The notes under the pieces were generated by a model that was given only the letters and a program-made list of their open reading frames with translations, did no database searches and was not told the DNA's origin. The position numbers were made by a program, and so were the translations under genes. From Bromus sterilis (taxonomy: Eukaryota > Streptophyta > Magnoliopsida > Poales > Poaceae), in NCBI GenBank assembly GCA_950022295.1, contig OX465600.1, positions 204,195,782-204,259,781 on the forward strand: DNA of 64,000 nucleotides, in the 5' to 3' direction. This document shows positions 1-10,216 of this stretch, one piece after another; position 1 is the first letter of the stretch; every line of letters begins with the position of its first letter.

Positions 1-2616
1 AGAACTCCGAACTATTGCGACATCTGGACATCGAAAGGGATGAATTAATAAGTTGAGAGGGGTTAGTGAGCCCAATGTGTGGTTGTACTCTTCATCTTGG
101 ATCACCACACAAGAACTCGGACTTAAGGCGGTGTTCAACGAGACAACCCACCGTGTACTCCTACACAACCTCTCATCGTTCACCTTGTATTAGGGTCGAT
201 TCACCAACACTTTTCTACCATCATCAACATGATCACTACCATCACTCTAAGCATGCAATAAGCAGTAACAATTGCAGGGGCCACATGATATCAATCAACT
301 CCTACATTTGCTAGGATTGTGGTTTTGCCTACTACTGTGACAAATGATAGGTCATGCAAAGGAATGGGTTCATCTATGCGGTAGAAACGTAGCATGGTAA
401 TCATCCTATACAATGCATAAGCGAGACATGAGAGGGAAGTGGGATTTTATCTACATGATCAATGGGTGTTTGCTTGCCTTGCTGACGAGGTTCGGGTTTG
501 GGGTCTTCAACGAAGGGGGAAGCCTCCTGCTCCGGTTCCACCTCTACTCGACAAACAACAAACAAGGTAGCAAAGTAAATACAATGCACAATCATGTGAT
601 GGAAGGTCGAAACTTGATGTGTATGCTTTGATGTGTGAGGAATTTCCATTTAAATGGAGTATATTGCAAATTGAATTGCAAATTCAAACTCCAATTTGAA
701 TTCAAACTTAGCCAATTTACAAGTGACATTGTTTGATCAATTTGATTCATTTGTAAAGGTGTATGATATGCCTCTGATGTGTGGTTGAAATGTAACAAGT
801 TTCCATGGTCCAAGTTGCAAAATCATTTGAATTAAATTTAAATAAATTCCAAATAAATCAAATGACATATGCTACTGGTCCCAATTTAAATTCAACTCAA
901 ACAAAGTTGAAAGTTAGATATTTTGATAGGTTATTTTCTCCTGATCATTTTTCATATATTATTTGTCCAATTTGGAGTTGATATGAATTTTCTATGAATT
1001 TCCAAAGTTTGAGCTATTTTCTGGATTTTCTGGAATTCTTTAATTCTTTTTAATTTGGAAATTCAATTACTGCGTCAGGCTTGCGCAAGGGTGACGTCAG
1101 GGGGGGCTAATGTGTGGGGTTAGCAAGTCAGTGAGAGGGGGTTTAATTAACCTCTGTTTAAAATTAACAGAGGGGGTTAAGGCCTGGGGGCCCCACCTGT
1201 CATTGACCTGGGGTCAACTAACAGGGGGGTTTAGCCCCTAATTAGGTGGCCTCGCCGGCGGCTAGCCGCCGGTGGCACCAGCACGGTGGCGCTCTGCTAA
1301 CTCCTCCTTCTGGCCTCCATTCTCTGCGCTAGGACCACCAATCGAAAGCCCGTGATGAGCCGCGTCGATAGCACCACCTGCGCGTCTACGGGGAGGTCAC
1401 AGACGACGGAAGCTTCGACCGCGGCGGCGATCGGAGCTCGGCTTCGAGCACTTCTTGCAAAACGTCCACGGGAGGATGCATACGTGCGCGCATTTTGATG
1501 CCCGCGTCCCCAGGAGTAGCACGGACATGCTGGGGAGGAAAAGGGCACACAGGAGCGCGCGTATGGTAGTCCACGGCGGCGACGGAGCTCGGCTCCCATG
1601 GCGGAAGTTGCTAGGAGATGCAATCGAATGAGGAAACAGAGGGGTTTGGTGCGCCTGCTTACCAAGATTGCAACGAAAGCGATGGGGAGGTCAGGGATGC
1701 TTTAACGGCGATGAAATGAACGACGGGAAATTTGCGGTGGCCGGAGCACGGTGGTGAAGATGACGTCGCGTCCAGATCCTCGTTGCTCGATTAGCTGCGC
1801 AGTTCGATGGAGAAGAAGATGGCGGAGAGATTGGGCACTGCCGTGCAGCCTCTCGTCATCGTTGGCCGCGCGTGGGCGTCGTCGCACTCCGGCGAGCTTC
1901 ACTGTCGTCTTTGAATCCGGCGGAGGAGGGAGGGGAACTTGCTCTGGAGAGGGGGAAAAAGAACGGCGCGTCTTCCAGACGTTCCACGACGTGGAGATAG
2001 ACTCAGGGGAGGCCTGGCGCATCGGCGGCGTCGCGGTGGCAGTCGCTGCCCCCGGCATGCTCGACAGCGAGCTGCTTGGGGTAGACGACATGGGACTTGG
2101 CGGGCTGGGCCAGGATGGTGGGCTCGGGGGGGATTAGTTGGGCTGCTTTCCAGGTTAGTGTCCTTTTCCCTTTTCTTTCTGTTTTCTGTTCTGACTTTTC
2201 TTTTGTCTTGCTAAAACAATTAGCTAGACATTTTCTAAAATGCTACAAATTTGTATGTGTCCTCACAATAAAATAGGTTAGCCACTTATGAAATTTGGCA
2301 CTTTTTAAAATTCAAATGATTTGAATCTTAAATCAAATAGGGGTTTTTAATTAATTCCAAGGCACTGTTTGAATATTTGAAAAATCCATGAGCATGGGTG
2401 GGTCCCACATCACTTGATATGTGATCACACGCATTTATAAGACTTTTCAAAATTCTAACATGAATTTTTGGAGAAGATTTTTATCTGGCCTTTTGAATGA
2501 ATTCAACTGGGGGGGTTTCCTTCTCCCATTTTGATTTCAAAGATTTCTTTTGAAAATTTAACATGATGCAATTGGCTTACTAACCCTAGCACATTACCTA
2601 ATAGAGGGTTCTGACA
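1..2616 (-). repeat. Long Tekay-type LTR, copy A (5' part, minus orientation)
   Basis: On the minus strand this segment starts at 2616 with TGTCAGAACCCTCTATTAGG, matching the start of the two LTRs of the complete Tekay element at 33385 and 43386. It then runs colinearly with them: AT-rich start, GC-rich leader (about 1200-2150), AT-rich middle and the acidic segment near 543-410. It continues past the window start, so the LTR 3' end and any internal region lie outside. The flank at 2617-2621 (ttaat) would be the target-site duplication, but its partner is not visible. Whether this is a solo LTR or part of a full element cannot be decided here. Open frames in its GC-rich leader are compositional and are not called as genes. 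Confidence 0.88.
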
Positions 2617-2761
2617 TTAATAGTGTCTTCCAGGACGAGGCCTCGAATGCTTCTGACATGATGGCATCATCCCACACTAGATTTTTAGCCGCTCTCATCT
2701 CTTGGAGTACCCAGGTGGCCAGCCGAATAGGTGATGACGAGTCGGAATCACTGTCGACCAT
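2617..2761 (-). pseudogene. Start of an unrecognised protein gene, cut by LTR copy A
   Basis: The minus strand has a pyrimidine-rich leader (about 2762-2850, rich in CTC/TTC) followed by ATG at 2761-2759 and an open frame of 48 codons that runs straight into the LTR boundary at 2616. The predicted N-terminus is a short acidic Ser/Asp run (MVDSDSDSSSP) followed by a helix-like stretch with WVLQEM and a WDD motif. The continuation would lie beyond the LTR, outside the window. I do not recognise the family; a transposon-encoded protein is as possible as a host gene. The combination of leader, good ATG context and abrupt loss of frame exactly at the LTR edge supports a disrupted coding sequence. 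Confidence 0.4.
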
Positions 2762-3921
2762 TGCGAGGAGGAGGCGACGAGGAAAGGGAAGGAGAAGTAG
2801 GATTTGGGTGTGCGAGAGAGGTGTACGTATGTATCGGGCAAGAAGCTGGCAATGAAACGGGGTACTCAATTATTTCTAGGGCTGATCAAAGCAAACGGAC
2901 AATCATATGTTGTGTGTGTGATGGTGCCCGCTCATACTCAATTATTTCTAGCCGCTAGACTATAGTAGTAGAAGAAGAAGCTAGTAATATATTTTTACAA
3001 GCTAGCTAGGACTAGACCTCTCGCAGTGCCCAGTGAGGCAGTGATGAGAAGATGCCATCCCACACGCAATACTATGACGCTGTAACGCGTCCATCGGTAT
3101 AAATTAACATTTCTTCTACGAAATGGCTATGCAGAAGACACTTCACACACGACATGCAGCCATTACCCATATCCAACGATCGATGAAACAGGTGTTAGTG
3201 CCATGACGCCACCTGCCTTTGGGTGTGTGACATGTGGGTCGACCACCTGTTGGACCCACATGGCATGCACCCAAATTCACCTTCCTTAAGGCACCGAACC
3301 TCAGTCCCCGCATTGTATGCATGGCTCATACACATGTTCGGCATCGTCCTCCGCACCCAAATCGTGTGTGTGTGTGTGGCGTCGTGTGTATTCCAGGGTT
3401 GTTCTGTACTTCTTGACTTTACAGTGGTGTGACAACTCAATCAGTGAATAAATTCTCCACCCGACACGTAATGATTTACAGAGAGGGCGTGGGTTCGCTT
3501 CTCGTTCACTGTGATAGTCAGACATCCGGACGGTCAAGAGGACGCCTTGCTTCAATGCTGTGGTGGGAAGCCGTCTTGTCGGCCTGCCACCCTGTTGAAT
3601 TTTTTGCCACTTCGCTTTCACATTTTCTTTCCATTCCAATTTAACATGCTTTCCATAACGTCTACCCGTGGGGTAGGGATGAGCCATCTCCGCATTACTT
3701 CACTCCAACTTGGGTGGCTGCCTTGTGGGTCTGGAAGCAACATGGCCCACACATTAGTGATCTCTATTCAGTGGGCTGTTTCCCGGCTATAGAGGAATGA
3801 GAGACAGCGCAGTTCAGTCTTTTCATCCAACCCCCACCCCCTCCCTCCCTAGCTAGCTCCCCCTACCCTACCCTCACCTCCCACCCCTCCCTATCTCCCA
3901 CTCCCCTCCCAAAGTCCCAAG
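2762..3921. other. Intergenic stretch between two divergent gene-like starts
   Basis: No protein family is recognisable here. The left edge is the pyrimidine-rich leader of the truncated minus-strand frame. The right edge (about 3820-3921) is a C/T-rich stretch typical of a plant 5' leader in front of the ATG at 3922 on the plus strand. A short GT run lies at about 3364-3378. Open frames in this region overlap on both strands and show no domain, so they are left out. It could be a bidirectional promoter region or simply unrelated sequence between two fragments. Confidence 0.35.
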
Positions 3922-5238
3922 ATGAATCATGACGGCCCACTTGTGGCTCACTCCTCCTCTATGACGGGAACCACCGATGTTGTGCCGGTCCCGCGCCTTC
4001 TCCGACCGCCGTCGCACCTCTGGGGACGACGCAGGACGTTGAGCTAGTTTTTATACCCACTCCGCCCGCCATCGGCTGCGAGCAAGGGGAGGAGAAGTTG
4101 GTCTCCATCCACTGAGACATACTCGCCGAGATAGACACAATGTACGAGGATGCGACCATCGACGAGTTCAGAGACAACGAATGGGAGGCCGTCGAGTTCG
4201 TCGAGGAGGTCAGCGACGAGGACCCTAAGGTATATCTCGATTGTACACGCTTCTTTCTTTACATTGGAGTTTTCTGCCTGTACCATATGGCCTGTTGGTT
4301 CGAAAATCAAAGTTATTTTCCATGCATGTTATTCGATTGGTCTTGTAATCTCATGCTACCAAGGTGTAGGGTTTCTTTTTGGATAGTTCTTGTTTTAATC
4401 GGCATAGGGTATGGTTTACTCGGTCTCAGGTTTCATACTCCCATTACGATCAGTGGCGGATCCAGGATTTCATTTTTTTTTTTGCATTGCAACATCTAAA
4501 TTGTTCATGTAGATGAAACCCAGTCCCCCTTCATTAGAGCACCCATAGTGATATCTTTTTCTGGCTCAAACCCTAGTCAAAGCCTCAACATGTTATAGCC
4601 ATGAGTATACATTGCCTTGGAAGATAACGTGCAAGCAGAATGCTAATTACGTGGTGCCGATGACATGTGTGTAAGGTGCAGATAGTTGTGTAACTCATGC
4701 TGCAATGTATAGATGAAAAAATTTCTTTAATGAAAATTTTGGTGTCCGTAAATATATGTACTCCATCCGCCATGACCAACTGTCGATCCGCCCTTAATTA
4801 TGATATCTATCATGGTTTCTTCCCAGCCCTTTATTTTGTAGGTTGTTGATAGTTATCTTCTGGACATGATTGTTCTTATGTGTTTAATATTTCACAAGTA
4901 GGTTCCGACTATGTCGATTCTGACAAGGAAAGCAGGGATAACAAGAGCCGCTACATCCTCTGCAAGCTGCTGAATGGGGAGATCGGCTACCGCGATGATG
5001 GGGCATATGGGAACATCTGATGCCCATTCTTTCCTAGGAGGAAGGTTGTGAGAGACTCTGACAGCCTGATCATTCTTTCCAAGAGCGCTGCCAAATCCCA
5101 GCGTAAAGAAGCGAACCCAGTAAAGAAGGAACGTCATGCAACCTTCGGCGTCTTCCTCGAGAACTATGTGAGGGGCCATGTTCCCTTCTTCATCCAGCGG
5201 CCTGATCCTCTTCCTTAAGACGTCGAAGAAGTACCAAC
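3922..5238 (+). pseudogene. Degenerate two-exon gene with a zf-XS-like zinc finger
   Basis: Exon 1 runs from ATG 3922 to about 4229 and ends at a donor-like AAG|GTATAT. It needs one frame change near 3985 and has an in-frame TGA at 4113-4115. Its second half is acidic (EFRDNEWEAVEFVEEVSDED). Exon 2 starts near 4902 after an AG and reads to a donor-like site near 5238. It contains Y-ILCKLLNGEIGYRDDGAY, then a TGA, then CPFFPRRK, and a downstream basic stretch. This resembles the XS zinc finger (consensus RCPFCP-KKK), which in plants occurs in SGS3/IDN2/FDM proteins of RNA-directed DNA methylation. The second Cys of the finger reads Phe, and the two exons do not join in phase. It is therefore a pseudogene fragment; the family call is from motif only. 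Confidence 0.42.
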
Positions 5239-5519
5239 CGGTATGTGCTCTACTTGGCTGCACCTGCGTGTTTTCTCGGCCTCCCCCGGCTATATATACG
5301 TTATGTCTTTTGGTTGTTGTTGGTGATGAAGACTGATGCCCCATATATGTATTAAAACTTATGCGATGCGATCGTTACCCCGATACGCTATGATCGTAAA
5401 ACTATCGTTATCATCAAGTAGTTTCTATATATATATTTGTTTTTGAAATATATATTCAATATTTTTAGTGATTATGCATATGTTGATCACTGGTCAGGTT
5501 ATATGATCAATACTGAAAT

Positions 5520-5870
5520 TAATCTTCCAACAATGGAAATCTGCATCAAAGCTGGTGATTCACACTTTTGGAGAAGTTTGTTGGGTGTTGAAAACCTCTT
5601 ATATGACAACTATAGGAAACATGTAGGAGAAGGCTGCAATACCACATGTTTTGAGAGGGCCTGTGGCATGATAATAAACCTCTTATAGTTGCCTACCCAA
5701 GATTATTTGATCTTTGCTTCAACAAAAAATATGTCTGTTGCTAAGGCATTCAGCTTGAGCCTGAGTAACATCTCATTTAGAAGAACACTCTATAAGGATT
5801 CTCTAAGTTTGTGGGTGAGCCGCAAAGACAAATGTGATGAGATTGATCTTTTTGATCAATAAGAAGGAAT
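5520..5870 (+). pseudogene. LINE ORF2 3'-proximal fragment
   Basis: Plus-strand reading gives GDSHFWRSLLGVENLLYDNY, then NTTCFERACG, then (after a frame change near 5690) PRLFDLCFNK, and in a further frame SLSNISFRRTLYKDSLSLW. This ordered string of motifs matches the C-terminal part of ORF2 in grass LINEs, where GDSxFW and PRLFDLC-type blocks lie between reverse transcriptase and the zf-RVT region. Only the fragment is present: no reverse transcriptase core lies upstream. At least two frame changes show it is dead. It is separate from the LINE at 7500-10206, which is truncated before this part of ORF2. Confidence 0.6.
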
Positions 5871-5885
5871 CTAAATATTGCAGTA

Positions 5886-5916
<31 letters not shown>

Positions 5917-5917
5917 A
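5886..5917. repeat. (CA)n(TA)n microsatellite
   Basis: A compound dinucleotide run, ACACAC followed by ATATAT, lies directly downstream of the LINE ORF2 fragment. It may descend from a LINE 3' tail, but this cannot be shown. Confidence 0.9.
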
Positions 5918-5999
5918 ACATGAATGGAATTAGTCATTAGTGGGCTAGAAATCGACCAGATAATTTCTTAGTTAAGAGCAACATAAGAAGACACACACG

Positions 6000-6415
6000 T
6001 CCTGGTCTACATAAACATTGTCTTTTATTTTGAAAACTAAAACAGACACAAAGTTATTCCATGCTCCATTTGCCTTGGCCCTCTGGATGATCCTCTCCAT
6101 CTATGCATTCTTCTCCGTCAGGGCTTCCACGCGAAGGAGCAATGTTTCCATGCACGCTCGGTTGAGCTCCAACTCCAAGCTCTCATTTTTATGCGCAAGG
6201 TCGATGTTGACGTCCACCGTGTTGCAAGGGTCGAAGTGTTGGAAGAAAATCATACGCTTGCTTCAGCAGCTACTCCCTGGCGGCAATGGCGTCATCCATG
6301 TTCTCTTGAGCCACCTTGATGGCAACCTGACATTCACAGTACTCATGTCCAACGCTTGGCATAACTCATCGATGATGCCCAGGTGATATTCCTGGCAATC
6401 AGATCCACCAGACAT
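6000..6415 (-). pseudogene. Broken coding fragment with coiled-coil-like segment
   Basis: On the minus strand an ATG at 6415 opens MSGGSDCQEYHLGIIDELCQ. After a frame change the reading continues as VAIKVAQENMDDAIAARE, then a stop, then after another change NIDLAHKNESLELELNRACM and RVEALTEKNA, then a stop, then ERIIQRAKANGAWNNF. Heptad-like Leu/Ile spacing with many Glu and Lys suggests a coiled coil. The upstream side (6416-6480) is a T-rich tract that could be an intron end. At least two frameshifts and two stops are needed to read it, so it is dead. I do not recognise the family; it may be host-derived or transposon-derived. Confidence 0.4.
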
Positions 6416-6616
6416 GTATGTCGATGTGAATAAAACAATGATGTGAAAACAAAGATTAGAGCAGAAAAGAGAAAGATTTCCTTGAAAAAAAAGGAGATAG
6501 AGTAATGGAATAGAACGGATATGGAAACCACTATACTACTCTTAGTGGGGGCATTGAACAAGCCATGGCCTTGAGGTGACGAATTGTGGATCAAGGTCAG
6601 GATGGCCGGGATGCGC

Positions 6617-6638
6617 AGAGAGAGAGAGAGAGAGAGCG

Positions 6639-6669
<31 letters not shown>

Positions 6670-6672
6670 GAG
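6617..6672. repeat. (GA)n microsatellite, interrupted
   Basis: About 55 bases of GA repeats are interrupted by GCGAGAAAGAAAGAAA. The Leu/Ser and Arg/Glu repeats seen when this is translated are artefacts of the dinucleotide run. Confidence 0.95.
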
Positions 6673-6867
6673 CTGGAGTAGTGGAAGTGGAATGGGAAGT
6701 TTGTGTGGAAGAGGGGAGGAACTTCTCAAGATATCACGATCACCGGCCAACTGCACGCGTACTGTGTAGTAGGAGTAGCAATGCGCGGCTCGCATAGAAG
6801 TTAAGGGAGTTGACCACGAAAATGACCACATGACCATGCGACTATTATAACCCACAGTTTATTGTAC

Positions 6868-7440
6868 GAACTGTGTGTGGTGCATCACCAACCCTTAGAT
6901 TTTCAGAAACATTTCTGATATGTTTTACTTCGCACACCATGTTTTAATTCAAAACGTTTGATTTACTAAGGTAACGATTCATTTTTTAGAACCGTTGGTG
7001 TTCTAAGGAGAAATCCCAAACACTTGATTTTAGGAAATGTGTGCCGTGCATAACAAACACTAAGATTTACAGAAACGTGCCTGATAGATTACACATCCCA
7101 CAGGTTTCAGTAAATACAAATGATTGTGAAGATGGGCTAACGGTTCATTCTTTGCAACCGTGGGTGTTCTGGCTAGTCATGCGGATGGTTGTTTGAACGA
7201 ATCGTCAGCCCTTGTTTCACACACGAAAGGATTTTCAGAAGCGTGCCTGATAGATTAGGCATTCCAAACATTTCAGTTACTATGAACGATAGCGTAGACA
7301 GGCTGGCGGTCCTTTATATGCAACCGTGGGTTTTCGCCCTAAACATCCCAGACCGATTTTCAAAGATCCGTCAGCCCTACATCACCTACGCAATAATTCT
7401 ACGGGTATGTTTCCAAGATGGTTTAGTTTCGCCCAAATAG
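6868..7440. repeat. Degenerate tandem array, unit about 166 bp, 3.5 copies
   Basis: Equivalent blocks start near 6868, 7034, 7199 and 7365, giving spacings of 165-166 bp. Each begins with a GTG/GTC-rich block followed by AG-ATTTWCAGAARC, then a CTGATAG-type block. Units two and three also share GCAACCGTGGGTGTT/GCAACCGTGGGTTTT. The copies are strongly diverged, so the array is old. No coding content is seen. It could be a satellite remnant or the subterminal repeat zone of a DNA transposon. Confidence 0.65.
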
Positions 7441-7544
7441 TTTTTTATTTATACCGTTTGCGTTGATAGAATCTCAAATAGTTTCGTACAAGGGACGGGG
7501 AAAGTAGTATCGTGTTAGCCCCTCTTTGCACTAGTGTTTGGAAC

Positions 7545-9050
7545 TCCCTCACATTCATGTTGCACATGACCAGAATCAGAATCAACATGCAAAAAACAAT
7601 GACTGGGAACCATGGGATCTTGCTCCAGTCCTCAACAATGGTGCTGAGCATAATGATAATGAGCATCAAGTTTAGAATGATTCCATACCAAACAATGCAA
7701 TCCAAGATCCTATTATGCGGGATAGTGAGATCATCACTGCCCAGATTGTTGTTGAACTTGTTGGTTTTCATTAATCTGTTCAAGGGGAAATTAATCTGAT
7801 CGACACTGACTCCCTGCCTGAACCCACTCTCAACCCTGCTCTACCTGTCAACTGTCTGCCCACCTTAGGTCTTAATCGGCCAGTTATAGAAGCCATGTCA
7901 GATGCACCCCAACTTGACACTACTCTGCAACTTAACTCAGTTCATAGTCATAATGAAGATATGCTACTCCAGGTTCCCCAAAATGTTGTAGTTATTCAGG
8001 ATGATGATGCACTAGCTATCAACCTTATTGTTGCCAACAACAGGGACATTGATGCACTTAACCTCATGCTGCAACAACCCATTGCCAGTGTTTAACCTGA
8101 TATTGCTGAACCAGCTGACCTGAACAGAAATAACAACACTGGAGTCTCTTCTCGACAGATATCTCCTAATGATGCTATCAACAATGAGAACACTGCAGAA
8201 AGCACTCCCTAGGATTCAGAAAGTATGCACAGAACACCACCGAGATCAATCCCATTATTCCTAAACAATCATAGTCCAACAGTGAAGGTGATTCTTTTGG
8301 TGCCCCACCTGATTTTCATATTCCACTTTCTCTCATTTTCATGTTGATGTATCTGAACCCACTTCTAATACAGCCCTGGACCAACTCCACAATAATGTTC
8401 TGCAATCCCCTGAGGAAATGGAATTGTGGAATACACGCTTTGCTTCTCCCACCCTAAACTCTTCCATTGCCGAGGTACCAAATGATTGGTTTAATTTCAT
8501 TGTTCTTGCTCTCCTGTCACCTGATAATTTTGCCTGGTGCATTACTCTCCTATCATCTTCTCTCTGGAAAGCCATTGTGGATGATTGTGATCTTTCCAAA
8601 ATCACAACATTTCATGTTCCGCCATTAACTCCATCCACTCATAATTATCTTTGATCTTTCTGATCAGGAGGAAGAACACAATGGGAATGAGGCCCTCATG
8701 AGCACTCCTACATCTGTGCAGCCAAAGGAGGAACCCACCAGGAGATGGATTACCAGTACCAGAGAAAGAGGAAGAAAAAAGCTCCTATGCTAGAAACTGA
8801 GGTAAGAAAGAGTTTTAGAATTCAGACCTTGAATTTGGGAATCAAAAGGAAAACTTGTAAGAGAAAAAACTTCTTACCCTGCAATGCTAAGTTGCTAGAG
8901 ATTGCACCTAAGATTATGAAGAATCTTTCTATCACTTTTTGTAAGGTGGATGCAAAGAAGTGTACTGAGGAAGATCTACAGATGCCCAAAAAGAATAAGG
9001 AGGGCAAGGACAACAAGGATGGGGCTAAAGCCAAGGGAAAGAAGGCATAG
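7545..9050 (+). pseudogene. LINE ORF1-like protein, degenerate
   Basis: The reading passes through several frames. An Asn/Asp-rich part contains NDWEPWDLAPVLN and, at 7895-8095, an acidic Asn-rich stretch. Next is 8418-8654, with EVPNDWFNFIVLALLSPDNF and a Trp-rich block. Last is 8745-9050, a basic C-terminus with KSFRIQTLNLGIKRKTCKR, a CNAKLL block, and a Lys-rich tail ending at TAG 9048-9050. In grass LINEs ORF1 products end in a similar block: a Ser/Arg-rich motif, a short Cys-containing motif and a helical FCK-containing motif before ORF2. ORF1 proteins bind the RNA and chaperone it into the ribonucleoprotein. Stops at about 8093 and several frame changes break this copy. Confidence 0.6.
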
Positions 9051-9326
9051 AGATCCGGTTGGATCTACCCAGAAAATAGATTGTCTTTTGCTCAATGGTC
9101 ATGTTATATATCATGGATGTAATAATAAGGATAAAGTACCTTTTCTTTATGTTGAATTGTATGCGACCTGTTATCTTCTATCACTATGTTGTCATAACGT
9201 ATCACTGTTTTTCCATGCATGGAATGTTATGCTCTCTTCCAGTATGAGATATTTAGCTCTTTCTAAATGTCTGAATTACATTATACAAGATACCCATCTC
9301 ACAAATGCAAGTCAACTAGAACATTC

Positions 9327-10206
9327 TTAATTGGAAAATTAAAGGGATCAATGACACTAATAAATGGTTGGCAATCCAAAGCAAGATTCAAGAAACTAAT
9401 TGCGATGTGGTTTTCATTCAAGAAACCAAAAGATAAAAAAAATATAACAGATATGTTCAAATAATTTGTCACGGACAGTTATCCAAATAAGACTACATCC
9501 CATCTATGGGAATTTCATTGATATGATGGAGTTCAATACCTAGCAATAGAAACAGAGAGGGGGGGGCAATTTCATTGATATGATGGAGTTCAATACCACC
9601 ATTCACACACCGGGGCTATTGGAGATCCCATTGAAAGGTAGAAAATTCACATGGACTAACATGCAAGAGGCCCAATTATTGCAGAAATTGGATTGGATTT
9701 TTACATTAGAGGCTTGGACTCATACATATCCCAGAATCTGGGCCATTCCTTTGGTTAGGCCCATTTCAAATCACTCTCCATGCGTGATTCATATTGGTAC
9801 TAACATTCCCAAACCATCTACTTTCTGATCTGAAAATTATTGGCTTGAGATTGAGGGGATTCAAAGAATTTGTACAAAAAACTTGGCAACCACCTATTGG
9901 CAGCAAGAATAGTGTGCACAAGATCACAGCAGAATTCAAGAGATTGAGAAAAGGCCTCAAGGTATGGTCTAAATCTATGCTTCGTATGAAATATGCAATT
10001 AAGGCCACCAATGAAGTCACTGCTTGCTTGGATAGTATTGAAGAATTTAGAGATTTATATGATGCTGAATGGAATGGAAGAAATATACTGAAGAAACATT
10101 TAATTCATCTACTCAATCTTCAAAACATATATTGGAAGAAAAGGGCCACTATCATATGGGTCAAAGTAGGAGAAGGAAACTCAAAATTCTTCAAAACCAA
10201 GGCTGA
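9327..10206 (+). pseudogene. LINE ORF2 N-terminal part (endonuclease), truncated
   Basis: Near 9330 the plus strand reads WKIKGINDTNKWLAIQSK and CDVVFIQETK in overlapping frames, the start of an apurinic-endonuclease-type domain (the QETK motif). Further on are LLEIPLKGRKFTWTNMQ and LLQKLDWIFTLEAW, then ISNHSPCVI, the C-terminal blocks of the EEP nuclease fold. The linker toward reverse transcriptase follows (FKRLRKGLKVWSKS, YWKKRATIIWVKVGEGNSKF). The frame is lost near 10206, before any reverse transcriptase motif. Frame changes lie near 9465 and 9800, and a duplication lies at 9511-9597. The role in an intact element is target nicking for target-primed reverse transcription. Confidence 0.75.
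9511..9597. repeat. 30-bp direct duplication inside LINE ORF2
   Basis: The block AATTTCATTGATATGATGGA plus GTTCAATACC occurs at 9511-9540 and again at 9568-9597, separated by 27 bases that include a run of G. It looks like a local slippage or filler duplication at a repaired break in the endonuclease region. It adds stops to the frame. Confidence 0.9.
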
Positions 10207-10216
10207 AAGTCCAAGT

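Larger units (their letters stand above)
7500..10206 (+). mobile_element. Truncated non-LTR retrotransposon (LINE), plus strand
   Basis: Two consecutive coding regions in the same orientation, ORF1-like (about 7545-9050) and ORF2-like (about 9327-10206), are separated by a short spacer. This is the layout of plant L1-type LINEs. The element stops in ORF2 before the reverse transcriptase core, at the junction with the LTR-like sequence that starts near 10217. Its true 5' end is not recognised; homology becomes visible around 7500-7545. Multiple stops and frame changes show it is inactive. Confidence 0.72.

Noticed and set aside
3195..3687. Overlapping frames on both strands at 3195-3687
   Set aside because: Short, mutually overlapping, rich in CACACA/GTGTGT-derived residues, with no domain or splice structure.
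6343..6855. 170-residue minus-strand frame with Ser/Leu repeats
   Set aside because: The repeat is the translated (GA)n microsatellite and the flanks show no domain.
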